Shown piece by piece: positions 49,501-58,563 of a stretch of DNA of 64,000 nucleotides. The notes under the pieces are model-generated. The model did not search any database and was not told the origin of the DNA. It saw nothing but the letters and a program-made list of their open reading frames with translations. Numbering within the stretch: the first letter of the stretch is position 1; each line of letters starts with the position of its first letter. The translations under genes were made by a program, and so were the position numbers. This stretch comes from Echinicola pacifica DSM 19836 (GTDB lineage: Bacteria > Bacteroidota > Bacteroidia > Cytophagales > Cyclobacteriaceae). The DNA lies in contig NZ_KB890738.1 of assembly GCF_000373245.1 (NCBI RefSeq), positions 1,001,265 through 1,065,264 of the forward strand, written 5' to 3'.

Positions 49501-49946
49501 AGCAGTCGGTGCAGAATGCCGTTTACGAGCAGAAAGATCCGTTATTGATCTATAAGTTTGAGGCTTTTGAGATGTTTAAGCGATTTGTGGGTAAGCTGAA
49601 TGAGGATGTGATCTCCTTCCTAGCCAAGGCCGAGCTTCCTAAGCAAAGCCCCGAGCAGGTAAAAGAAGCTCAGACTCAGCGTCAGCCAGAGCCACAAGTG
49701 CAGGCTTCCAAGGAAGAGGCAAACAGCACTCTAAACCCTCATGCCAATAGAGCTGCCGCTGCTGCTGCGGCCGCCAATAGAAGCGCTCAAAAGCAAGTGG
49801 TGGCCCCAAGGAAATCAGAGAAATCCTACGGGAGAAATGATAAGGTGACCGTCCAATATCCAAACGGAAGCGTAAAGAAAGACGTGAAATATAAGAGTGT
49901 TGAGGAAGATATAATCACTGGAAAATGTGTAATCAGAGAAGATTAA
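46563..49946 (+). CDS. secA: Preprotein translocase ATPase SecA
   Basis: Motor that drives unfolded proteins through SecYEG. 1127 residues, longer than the ~900 of E. coli, as is usual in Bacteroidota. Seen in order: Walker A '[16 protein letters not shown]', DEAD-like '[18 protein letters not shown]', '[14 protein letters not shown]', '[11 protein letters not shown]', '[20 protein letters not shown]', and an Ala-rich linker near the C-terminus. The Cys-rich zinc motif of many SecA C-termini is absent. Its stop overlaps the next ATG (TAATG). Confidence 0.98.
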   Translation: [1127 protein letters not shown]

Positions 49947-50500
49947 TGCGACCGATGAAAAGCTCAGGGGTATTCCTAGCGCTAGTGGTGGGCCTGCTTT
50001 CTGCCTGTGCGGGATCTAGTAAGATCAGTAAGTCCGCCGCTGCCTATAAGAATTATGACGAAGACCTGACTTCCTATAGGGCAAGCTATCCAGAGCTGCC
50101 TTCGGAGGAGCAGTTGGATCCCTCTAAGCTGGAGGGACCTGTGAGCCAGGATGCCGGTGAAGCGATAGATCAGGACCTACAGATGGCCATGAATCGTGTG
50201 GCTCAGGAAAATAAGGACCGCGGAGTTTATAACGGCTTTACCATTATGGTGTATAGTGGCCTGGATAGAGATAAGGCCTTCTCCGCTCGGAATAAGCTGT
50301 ATAATTCCCTGCCGGAGCAAGTGAAGGTGGAGATGGAATACGAGCAGCCCCGGTATTTGGTGAAGGTGGGTAAGTACCTGAATAAAATTGAGGCGCAGCC
50401 GCTATACAATACCATCAAGCAGGAGTTTTCTACTGCCAGAATTATCCAGCAGCGCTTTGGCGATAAGCCTCAGGAAGTGCTAGAACCAGAAGCGCAATAA
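49946..50500 (+). CDS. SPOR-like domain lipoprotein
   Basis: About 184 residues from the ATG that shares one base with the secA stop. The lipoprotein signal reads 'VVGLLSACAG'. The C-terminal ~75 residues ('NGFTIMVYSGLDRDKAFSAR ... PRYLVKVGKYLNK ... ARIIQQRF') look like a SPOR domain, which binds denuded glycan strands of peptidoglycan. A coupling to secA translation is suggested by the overlap. The middle region is acidic and low in recognisable motifs. Confidence 0.8.
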   Translation: MRPMKSSGVFLALVVGLLSACAGSSKISKSAAAYKNYDEDLTSYRASYPELPSEEQLDPSKLEGPVSQDAGEAIDQDLQMAMNRVAQENKDRGVYNGFTIMVYSGLDRDKAFSARNKLYNSLPEQVKVEMEYEQPRYLVKVGKYLNKIEAQPLYNTIKQEFSTARIIQQRFGDKPQEVLEPEAQ

Positions 50501-50504
50501 GCTA

Positions 50505-51698
50505 ATGTTAAAAGATAAAGTGAAAAGTCTGGCCAAAAAATACCTTGACCAGACGGTAGAAATACGCAGACATATTCATGCTCATCCGGAGTTGTCTTTT
50601 GAGGAGCACAATACCTGCCAGTATGTGGAGAAGCAGCTGCATGACATCGGGATTACCGCTATTGAGCGGAAGGCGAATACGGGCCTGGTCGTTCTGATCG
50701 AAGGAAGGAATCCCGCAAAGAAAGTCATTGCGCTGAGAGGAGACATGGATGCCCTGCCGATAATAGAGGAGAACGAGGTGCCCTATAAGTCCACCAATCC
50801 TGGCGTGATGCATGCTTGTGGCCATGATGTCCATACCGCTTCATTATTAGGCGCTGCGCGAATATTATTTGAACTCAGGGACCAGTTTGAAGGTACTGTC
50901 AAATTGATTTTTCAACCTGGAGAGGAGAAGATCCCCGGAGGAGCTTCTTTGATGATAAAAGATAATGCGCTGCAAAATCCCCGGCCATCAGGAATCATCG
51001 GGCAACATGTGATGCCCTTGATCGATGCTGGTAAAGTGGGATTCCGCAAGGGAATGTATATGGCCAGTGCCGATGAACTTTACCTTACCGTAAAAGGTAA
51101 AGGTGGCCATGGTGCTATGCCTGAGACCTTGGTGGATCCTGTTTTGATAGCCTCACATATTATAGTGGCACTTCAGCAGGTGGTCAGCAGAAACGCCAGC
51201 CCAAAGATCCCTTCCGTACTTTCTTTTGGAAGAGTGGAGGCCTTAGGGGCAACCAATGTCATCCCAAATGAGGTGAAAATCCAAGGTACCTTCCGTACTC
51301 TTGATGAAAACTGGCGTGCCAGTGCTCATAAGAAAATGGTAAAGATCGCCGAAGGTCTTGCCGAGGGCATGGGAGGAGAAGTGGACTTTGAAGTGCGTAA
51401 GGGTTATCCTTTTTTGAAAAATGCCCCCGAACTTACCGATAGAGCTAGAAATGCGGCGGTTGACTTCCTTGGGGAAGAAAATGTGGAGGACCTGGATATA
51501 TGGATGGCCGCAGAGGACTTCTCCTATTATACCCAAGAGCTGGATGGATGCTTCTATCGATTAGGAATTAGAAATGAAGAGAAGGGCATCATCAGTGGTG
51601 TTCATACTCCGACCTTTGATATTGACGAGAGTGCATTGGAGGTAGGGGCCGGCCTTATGGCCTGGATTGCCATCCATGAGCTCTCCAGCGTGTCCTAA
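50505..51698 (+). CDS. M20 family amidohydrolase
   Basis: 397 residues, cytosolic. Metal-binding motifs of the M20D class: 'RGDMDALPI', 'MHACGHDVHTASLLGAAR', 'FQPGEEKIPGG', 'GQHVMP' and 'AAEDFSYYTQ'. Such enzymes remove acyl groups from N-acyl-amino acids (HipO, IAA-amino acid hydrolase type). It follows the SPOR lipoprotein by only 4 bp, so it is cotranscribed with secA. The exact substrate is unknown. Confidence 0.92.
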   Translation: MLKDKVKSLAKKYLDQTVEIRRHIHAHPELSFEEHNTCQYVEKQLHDIGITAIERKANTGLVVLIEGRNPAKKVIALRGDMDALPIIEENEVPYKSTNPGVMHACGHDVHTASLLGAARILFELRDQFEGTVKLIFQPGEEKIPGGASLMIKDNALQNPRPSGIIGQHVMPLIDAGKVGFRKGMYMASADELYLTVKGKGGHGAMPETLVDPVLIASHIIVALQQVVSRNASPKIPSVLSFGRVEALGATNVIPNEVKIQGTFRTLDENWRASAHKKMVKIAEGLAEGMGGEVDFEVRKGYPFLKNAPELTDRARNAAVDFLGEENVEDLDIWMAAEDFSYYTQELDGCFYRLGIRNEEKGIISGVHTPTFDIDESALEVGAGLMAWIAIHELSSVS

Positions 51699-51787
51699 AA
51701 CCCAAAACTCCTAGTGCTGTGACCTTATTGCAGATTTGATGAGGCGCTGAGCATTAATTAGGTTTAACTTTTAGATTGAAATCAGTA

Positions 51788-52561
51788 ATGAAAAAAAATC
51801 ATTTCTTAGCACTTTGCCTAAGCCTTTTTGTGGTTGGGAATTCATTTGGTTGGGGCAAAACCGGCCATAGAGTCGTAGGTCAGATTGCCGAATGGCATCT
51901 AAGTAATAAAGCCCTAAAAAATATAGGGCAGATTCTAGGGCCAGAATCACTGGCTATGTCTGCTAATTGGATGGATGAGATCCGCTCTGACAATGCTTAT
52001 TCTTATACCTATACCTGGCATTACCTGACCGTCCATGAAGGCAGAGGCTATCAGCCTGAGCTGCAGGAAAAAGACGGTGATGCCTATGAGGTCATGCAGA
52101 AGCTGATCGATGAGCTCAAAAATCACCCGCTATCTGATAACAAAAAGGCTGAAAATATAAGAATGCTCGTGCATATCGTAGGCGATCTTCATCAGCCTCT
52201 ACATGTGGGGACTGGCGAAGATAAAGGAGGAAACGAAGTAGATGTATATTATTTTAATCAGAAAACAAACCTTCATACGGTTTGGGATAGCAAGATAATC
52301 GATCATCAGCAACTTAGTTTTACCGAATGGTCCGCCCATCTCAATCGTCGGGCAGATCAGAAAACGGTGGATAAATTGCAGGCGGCGCCATTTTCTCAGT
52401 GGCTGTCAGAAGCAGTACAGCTAAGAGCGATCGTATATAATCTGCCAGAAAGTAAAAGACTATCCTATCGCTATGATTATGAAACGGTGTCGATCATTGA
52501 AGAGCGGTTACTCGCCGGCGGCATCCGCCTGGCAGGAATCCTGAATGATATCTATGGTTGA
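51788..52561 (+). CDS. S1/P1 nuclease
   Basis: Zinc-dependent secreted nuclease for single-stranded nucleic acids, also removing 3'-phosphates. About 257 residues. After a signal peptide the mature chain begins 'WGKTGHRVVGQIAEWHL', where the N-terminal Trp and His are zinc ligands. Others are in 'WMDEIRSD', 'TWHYL', 'HIVGDLHQPLHVG' and 'NLHTVWDSKII'. The frame opens at a TTG (51776), but the ATG at 51788 gives the normal signal peptide. Ends before a terminator. Confidence 0.93.
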   Translation: MKKNHFLALCLSLFVVGNSFGWGKTGHRVVGQIAEWHLSNKALKNIGQILGPESLAMSANWMDEIRSDNAYSYTYTWHYLTVHEGRGYQPELQEKDGDAYEVMQKLIDELKNHPLSDNKKAENIRMLVHIVGDLHQPLHVGTGEDKGGNEVDVYYFNQKTNLHTVWDSKIIDHQQLSFTEWSAHLNRRADQKTVDKLQAAPFSQWLSEAVQLRAIVYNLPESKRLSYRYDYETVSIIEERLLAGGIRLAGILNDIYG

Positions 52562-53276
52562 GGGATTTACAGATAGCTGAAATAATCAATTCGCTGCCCT
52601 TCTGGAATAGCATTACCATTAAGCCATAATAATTTTATTATGGCTTTTTTATTGATTGGTAATATTTACCAATTGCAGTTTATTTATTAAAGGCGCTAAT
52701 TTTTTGCCCTTGAAATGAGGCTTACTTACTGGAAATAGCCTATATCAAGGCTAGATTAAAGCCTGTTTGAGATAAAATTTTCTTTTGATTAGCCCAAGCG
52801 CCCAAATCACTGGAATTATGCTTTCATTTATTAAATAATGCTTTTTGAATACAATTAATAGTTTTTTAAAAATTAGTAGTCCTAAAATGGCTACTTTTGC
52901 ACTGTTCGATTTCCAGTTTTATTTAATTCAATTTAGGTAAGTTCTGCACTATAGGGGTAGAACTGTGCGTGGGAGTTCGGATGAGCATTATATTTTGTAA
53001 TACAGTAAGGACTAAAATGCTCTTTGCTGGACTTATTATAAATGCTTTTTCCGGATTAATGTATCTTTTTCTAAGGTCTTTTAAAGAAATTTTGAAAGAT
53101 CAAACACTATCCGTTTCACAAAAATAAAGCAAAGCTGTCAGGTCTTCGGACCTTGATCTAATACCATTTCTATCAGAACTAAGCCAGGTCAATAATAAAG
53201 GCCTCTGGCAAACTACTTAGTTCCTTTGCGCATGGCGCGCAGCATCAAACTAAAAACTACACTCTCTTATAATATT
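52562..53276. other. Intergenic region with terminator and possible long leader
   Basis: 715 bp. It contains the nuclease terminator (52621-52650), a weak -7-like box TACTTTTG (52892-52899) and a short GTTCT/AGAAC hairpin (52941-52963). If that box is real, the downstream gene has a ~370-nt leader. No gene seen. Confidence 0.4.
52621..52650 (+). terminator. Terminator of the S1/P1 nuclease gene
   Basis: The stem AAGCCATAATA/TATTATGGCTT closes on a small AT loop and runs into T residues. Confidence 0.82.
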
Positions 53277-54671
53277 ATGAAAAAAAATCTAATCTATTTT
53301 CTAGCACTAGTTTTCTTAACTGCTGCTTGTGTGCAGGAGGAATCTGATTCTCCTGAAATGGGAAGAGTAAGCTTCTCTAAAATTGTATTTGACGCTATGG
53401 AGGCCTATTCTCCTTCCAGCAAGGTAAGCGCGTCCTCCTCTTGGGAGCATGTCCTTCCAGAAACCGCCACATTGCTAATTACCAATAATTCCACTGGCGA
53501 CGAATACTCTTTAGAGTATAGCCCTAAAAACTTATTGGCAGGAGCTGAAATTGTTCTTCCTTTTGGAGAATACACCTATTATACCAAAGTGTGGGGCCCC
53601 AGCGAGGCTAAGTTTTTACCTTATACCATCAATGGTGAATTTGAACTGGCGACCAATGATTTGGACTTGACGGTTTATGCAACCACCAAGTTTGGCCTGA
53701 TTACTTTGGATGCTACGAATGTATCCGAGGCTCATTTGGATGGCAATGTCGCTCTGGAGCGCACCGAAGATGGTGCTTTTTACTACCTATATATAGTAAA
53801 AGAAAATATGCGTACGCTTTCTGTAGTGGAGAACTTCAACCAAAACACCCTTCAGCAGTCCATTACACTTAAGGGCTTTCATCATTATCATTTCCAATTG
53901 GAATTGGATGAAGATGAGTCAGGGGTGAATCTTATCCACTTGAATCTTGGTGAGTTCTACTTTGATTTTGATAATATCAATATTGTAGGGGACGGTGAAC
54001 TGGTTGAGGATGCGGATGGCAATTCCTATGAAACGGTAAAGATCGGTGATCAATATTGGATGGCTGAAAACCTTAGAGCTTCTACCTATTGCAATGGTGA
54101 GTCGATCGCTAAGCTTGATCTACCTATGAAGTGGGAGGATAATAAGGAGACCGAATTTGTATTGGTTCGAGAGGATAGCTATACGGACGCTGTACATTAT
54201 TATTACCCTGAAGCTGTAGCCAAAAGTGAGGACAATATCTGTCCTTGTGGCTGGAGAGTGGGGACTGACGAGGATTGGTTAGAATTAGAATCTTTCTTGG
54301 GTATGCCTGAAAGCGAATTTTATCAGTCTGATTTTACTAATCAAAGAGGAAGCAATGCTGAAATAGCCGACAAGATGATGGCTGTGGACTGGAAAGATAT
54401 TTACCCTGGCGATATCCGTGAGGTATTTCCTAACAATTCCTCAAAATTCACTGCATATCCTGCCGGTGGGGTTGATTTTGAATATGACAGTGACAATTAT
54501 TTCCATATCAACCGATTTTCTGTGGCCACCTGGCACAGCGTAAGCGATGGCTCATCTCTTTTAGCCCGCGCCTTATTCCCTTTCGCCAATGGCGTGTATG
54601 ATGGATCAGGAATCAGCCGAAGCCGCTCTCGTTATGGTAAGTATTTGCCAATCCGTTGTGTGAAAGAATAG
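53277..54671 (+). CDS. FISUMP-domain surface lipoprotein
   Basis: 464 residues from the ATG at 53277, with lipobox 'VFLTAAC'. The N-terminal half is beta-rich with no named domain. The C-terminal ~200 residues carry the Fibrobacter succinogenes major paralogous domain: 'DADGNSYETVKIGDQYWMAE', 'NLRASTYCNGESI', 'CPCGWRVGTDEDWLELESFL', 'AYPAGGV' and the ending 'GKYLPIRCVKE'. Such domains are abundant in Bacteroidota surface proteins, with unknown ligand. Monocistronic; a structured region follows. Confidence 0.88.
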   Translation: MKKNLIYFLALVFLTAACVQEESDSPEMGRVSFSKIVFDAMEAYSPSSKVSASSSWEHVLPETATLLITNNSTGDEYSLEYSPKNLLAGAEIVLPFGEYTYYTKVWGPSEAKFLPYTINGEFELATNDLDLTVYATTKFGLITLDATNVSEAHLDGNVALERTEDGAFYYLYIVKENMRTLSVVENFNQNTLQQSITLKGFHHYHFQLELDEDESGVNLIHLNLGEFYFDFDNINIVGDGELVEDADGNSYETVKIGDQYWMAENLRASTYCNGESIAKLDLPMKWEDNKETEFVLVREDSYTDAVHYYYPEAVAKSEDNICPCGWRVGTDEDWLELESFLGMPESEFYQSDFTNQRGSNAEIADKMMAVDWKDIYPGDIREVFPNNSSKFTAYPAGGVDFEYDSDNYFHINRFSVATWHSVSDGSSLLARALFPFANGVYDGSGISRSRSRYGKYLPIRCVKE

Positions 54672-54783
54672 TCTTGATCTTTAAGTAAAGATAAGTGGGG
54701 TAACAACCGATCAGGCTTTTTGCTATCACTAAGTGATAAGCTTGGTAAGCAAAAGACCAATCAGCTATCTTAAAAATTATAAG

Positions 54784-54892
54784 GCTCTGTACAGGCTGAA
54801 CAGCTTGTACAGAGCTATTAAAAGCCATCTTAACTTCCTCCTTTCTGAAAAACATCAGTCAGGAGCGCAAGCTTGAGATGGTTTTTTTTTTG
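54784..54892 (+). terminator. Hairpin and terminator after the FISUMP gene
   Basis: A perfect 10-bp stem GCTCTGTACA (54784-54793) / TGTACAGAGC (54806-54815) is followed by a second long-loop stem CCATCT / AGATGG. This ends in a run of about ten T residues near 54882-54892. It probably forms the 3' end of the FISUMP transcript, or of a small RNA. Confidence 0.6.
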
Positions 54893-55243
54893 TAACAGGG
54901 AAGTAAGGACTTCGGACTTTATAGGACCACCCTTAAGAAAGTTTAGAATTTTGGGTGTTTAACAGACCCTGGCATTATCATTAAATTCGCTTTAATCTTT
55001 TCTTAAGTCCTAAACTGTTTCGTAGGGAGATTGAGAGCCATTCACACAAGAAATAAGGAGATAATACCTCAAGGGTTTGTGGTAGTTTCGGCGATGCTTT
55101 GAGCCTTGGTATTGCCTTTGGCAAAGGATATATTTATTTTTCTGGCCTAAGTAGGTTAGGCTATTTTACCTCAAAAGCGGTGGCCTGGCACCGTCTTCAT
55201 TGTTCTTTAATAAAAATTCTAATCTCAGTCAGGAAGTAGGCAT

Positions 55244-55276
55244 AAAAAAAACGGAGGATCGTTTACCAATCCTCCG
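55244..55276 (-). terminator. Terminator of the M1 peptidase gene
   Basis: CGGAGGAT (55252-55259) pairs with ATCCTCCG (55269-55276) around a 9-nt loop. On the minus strand it is followed by eight T residues. Confidence 0.85.
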
Positions 55277-55298
55277 CTTCAGTAGGTTTTAGAAACCT

Positions 55299-57629
55299 TT
55301 AGTTTTTCTTTTTAGCATCTTTCATCGGGTTGCTGCCAGAGGCTGCTCCACGAGGTCCGGACTCTCTTTTGAATAGCTCAAATCGTGTAGGGACATCTCT
55401 TCTTGGGAAATAATTATTTTCCTCATCGATATCCGCTGTTTCACGGTAGGGGTCCAGGACTATAGATTCCAGGTCCTTTTCTTTAGGGAAGACCTTGGTC
55501 ACTTCTGTTTCATTCATTTTCCATACATAAGCAGGAATTCGCTCTATTTCCGAACTGCCATCGGTATAGTTAAACTGGATGATCAGAGGCATCACCAGGC
55601 CGCCCACATTCCTGAAGGTCAATTCATAATAATTCAAACCGCTATTGAAAAGCTCTTTTTCACGGGAATTTAGGCTAGACATGAAGTCATTGTATTGCTT
55701 CTTGTCGGATGGGCTCACCGAGAATCGATCATAGCTATTGTAGAAGTCACGCGTGGCAGGGTCTCTTTCCACCACTGTTTCTGCGATGTCTTTCTCATTT
55801 CGTGTGCGTGACAGATAGGTTTCTTCTTTCTGGTAAGCTTCCGCTTCGGCTTTCATTTTTTCTTCAGGACTTCTATTGTCCAGCTTATACCAATTTACTG
55901 TTTCCAGGGAGATGTCCACAGGCTCAGTCCCAAAGAACCAACCTCTCCAAAACCAATCAAGGTCCACCGCAGAGGCATCTTCCATGGTGCGGAAGAAGTC
56001 ATCCGGAGTAGGGTGTTTAAATTTCCATCGTTGAGCATATTGCTTAAATGCGAAATCAAACAGCTCTCTTCCCATGATCGTCTCACGAAGAATGTTCAAT
56101 GCGGTAGCTGGTTTAGCGTAAGCATTGGCGCCAAACTGAATGATATTCTCACTATTGGTCATGATAGGCTCCAGGTATTGCTTCTCACTGCGCATATAAT
56201 CGACGATTTTGTGCGCAGGGCCTCGTCTGCTTGGATAATTGCGGTCCCACTCCTGTTCTGCCAGGAACTGCATGAAAGTGTTGAGTCCCTCATCCATCCA
56301 GGTCCACTGACGTTCGTCAGAATTGACGATCATCGGGAAGAAATTATGGCCTACTTCGTGAATGATCACTGATATCATTCCATATTTAATGGCTTCAGAA
56401 TAGGTGCCATCCTTGTCTGGTCTTCCGTAGTTGAAGCAGATCATCGGGTACTCCATGCCATTGGCCGCTTCCACAGAGATGGCGGTAGGGTAAGGGTAAT
56501 CGAATGTTCTGGAAGAATAAGATTTTAAGGTATGTGCTACTGCGCGGGTAGAATATTGCTCATATAGAGGATTGGCTTCTTTGGCATAGTAAGACATGGC
56601 CATGACGTTTTTGTCACCTACATCCACTGCCATCGCATCCCAAATGAATTTACGGGAGGAAGTCCAGGCAAAGTCACGTACATTCTCGGCTTCGAATACC
56701 CAGGTTTTGCTGCCAGAGGCCTTTCCTTTTTCGAGCTTCTCGGCTTCATTCTGAGTTCTGATGATTACTGGATTGTCAAAAGTCTCTTTTGCTTTGTTCC
56801 AGCGATCCAGTTCGGTGTCGTTGAGGACTTCTTCAGGATTGGTAAGTACGCCCGTGGCTCCCACCATATGGTCAGCTGGTACGGTGATACTTACTTTATA
56901 ATTGCCGAAGGTAAGGGCAAATTCACCTCTTCCATAGAACTGCTTATTTTGCCAGCCCTGGAAGTCCGAGTAAACGGCCATCCGTGGAAACCACTCCGCT
57001 AAGGTGTAGAGGTAGTTTTCGTCTTCTTCGAAGTATTCATAGCCCGGGCGACCACCGATGAAGGAGGTACGGTCATGAATATTGAAGCTCCAGTCGATAG
57101 TGAACTCTAGTTCTTCACCGGCTTTTAGCGGTGAAGCGAGGTCCACTCTCATCATGGTTTCGTTGATGGCTACAGGGATGTCATTTCCGCTGGCATCTTT
57201 GACGCTAAGGATCTTATACCCGAGGTCCTGATCATGCCAAAGGATACCCTCTAGCTGACGAAGGGACATCTGGTCGGTGATTTTGCTGGGGCTGGCTTTT
57301 TGGCTTTCGGCATCCTTGGAGCGTTGGTTTTGGTCCAGCTGTATCCATAGATAGTCGAGTTGGTCAGGGCTATTATTGATATAAGTTACCTTTTCGCTGC
57401 CTTTGATGGATTGGTTTTTATCATCCAGCTCCACCGTAATATCATAATTTGCTTGCTGCTGCCAGTAGAGATGCCCGGGGGCTCCGGAGGCGGTACGATA
57501 TACATTGGGTGATCGAAGCATGGGCCCTAGCTGCTCAAAGCGCTCAGCATGGTTTTGTTCACTGTGCTGCGCCATTGCTTGTTGGCATAGAGCCAAGGGT
57601 ACAGCCAGGAAATAAAGAAGTCTTTTCAT
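55299..57629 (-). CDS. M1 family zinc metallopeptidase
   Basis: 776 residues with a signal peptide ('VPLALCQQAMAQ'), so periplasmic or secreted. The zinc site is His424, Glu425 and His428 in 'IIHEVGHNFFP', with the third ligand Glu 19 residues after His428 in 'WMDEGLNTF' (HExxH-x18-E). The exopeptidase motif is 'NGMEYP' in place of GxMEN. An aminopeptidase-type activity is likely. It is the last gene of a minus-strand pair with the HupE gene, facing a DUF6702 gene. Confidence 0.92.
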   Translation of the reverse strand: MKRLLYFLAVPLALCQQAMAQHSEQNHAERFEQLGPMLRSPNVYRTASGAPGHLYWQQQANYDITVELDDKNQSIKGSEKVTYINNSPDQLDYLWIQLDQNQRSKDAESQKASPSKITDQMSLRQLEGILWHDQDLGYKILSVKDASGNDIPVAINETMMRVDLASPLKAGEELEFTIDWSFNIHDRTSFIGGRPGYEYFEEDENYLYTLAEWFPRMAVYSDFQGWQNKQFYGRGEFALTFGNYKVSITVPADHMVGATGVLTNPEEVLNDTELDRWNKAKETFDNPVIIRTQNEAEKLEKGKASGSKTWVFEAENVRDFAWTSSRKFIWDAMAVDVGDKNVMAMSYYAKEANPLYEQYSTRAVAHTLKSYSSRTFDYPYPTAISVEAANGMEYPMICFNYGRPDKDGTYSEAIKYGMISVIIHEVGHNFFPMIVNSDERQWTWMDEGLNTFMQFLAEQEWDRNYPSRRGPAHKIVDYMRSEKQYLEPIMTNSENIIQFGANAYAKPATALNILRETIMGRELFDFAFKQYAQRWKFKHPTPDDFFRTMEDASAVDLDWFWRGWFFGTEPVDISLETVNWYKLDNRSPEEKMKAEAEAYQKEETYLSRTRNEKDIAETVVERDPATRDFYNSYDRFSVSPSDKKQYNDFMSSLNSREKELFNSGLNYYELTFRNVGGLVMPLIIQFNYTDGSSEIERIPAYVWKMNETEVTKVFPKEKDLESIVLDPYRETADIDEENNYFPRRDVPTRFELFKRESGPRGAASGSNPMKDAKKKN

Positions 57630-57804
57630 ATCTCCGCTATAATTGAGGGTAATGTAAAATATTAACTTATTTGCGTCAAAAAACGCCTGTTATTTTGGGT
57701 TTGAATATTTTTTCTTGTGAATATAAAATAAAATAACCCTACTTTATAATCTATTCAAGGTAATTGTCTCTAAATGATCACTTTTAGACCCTGTAAATCA
57801 TTTT

Positions 57805-58386
57805 TTACCAGTAAGCGGCATCTATTATCATCATAATTGACATTCCCAGTACGATGGAGGATATGATCAAGGCCCATTCCTTACGATTGGCACCTAGAAT
57901 CCCGATGGAAATGGAGGAGACAATGATAAATATGCCGACTATGGCCAATTGACCTACTTCCAGACCCAGGTTGAAGGCGAGAAGGGGTTCCCAGATGGAG
58001 CTTTCCCGGCCTAGCAGAGACCTTAGGTAATTAGAAAATCCCAATCCGTGGATGAGACCAAAAAATAAGGCAAATATATAGTTGGCCTGAATTCCATTTC
58101 CACTGGAAGGCCGAGGTTTCAGTATATTGAAAAAAGCGGTGATGGCGATGGTCACGGGAATAAGAAATTCAATCAGATTGCTATTGATGCTCACGATCTT
58201 CAAGGTGGCCAGAGCCAGGGTGATGGAATGTCCGATAGTGAAGGCGGTCACCAGCACCAGGATCTTCTTCCAATCCCGGAGAAGATAGATGGCGCATAAA
58301 GCAATGACAAATAAAATGTGATCAAAACCTCTAAGGTCTAGGATATGCTCTATCCCTAGTTGGAAGTATGCCTGAAACTGACTCAT
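57805..58386 (-). CDS. HupE/UreJ family membrane protein
   Basis: About 193 residues from the ATG at 58386 (MSQFQAYFQLG), six or so hydrophobic segments. Histidine-bearing motifs 'GFDHILFVIALCA', 'VTAFTIGHSITLALA' and 'LFFGLIHGLGF' are typical of the HupE/UreJ_2 family of putative nickel or cobalt permeases. No urease or hydrogenase gene is near. In Bacteroidota this gene commonly sits next to DUF6702 and M1-peptidase genes, as it does here, so its role may be different. Confidence 0.88.
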   Translation of the reverse strand: MSQFQAYFQLGIEHILDLRGFDHILFVIALCAIYLLRDWKKILVLVTAFTIGHSITLALATLKIVSINSNLIEFLIPVTIAITAFFNILKPRPSSGNGIQANYIFALFFGLIHGLGFSNYLRSLLGRESSIWEPLLAFNLGLEVGQLAIVGIFIIVSSISIGILGANRKEWALIISSIVLGMSIMMIIDAAYW

Positions 58387-58563
58387 GTAGTATTTCGTTT
58401 GTCCAAATGGCAATTCGCCTTCCCAAAACAACTGTTATTTTATTTATTTAAAATGCAGTTTTTGTGGGGATAGAAACAATGGACTTTATTTTTATTTGGT
58501 TTAGCAAAAACAGGTTGTAATATTACTCTTAAATTCGGATAATAAATAACAAACACTTAGTAA

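Larger units (their letters stand above)
54672..55298. other. Intergenic region with several hairpins
   Basis: 627 bp between convergent genes. The left part has three successive stem-loops and a terminator (54723-54892). A separate terminator for the M1 peptidase gene lies at 55244-55276. The 350 bp between have no clear feature. Confidence 0.5.
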
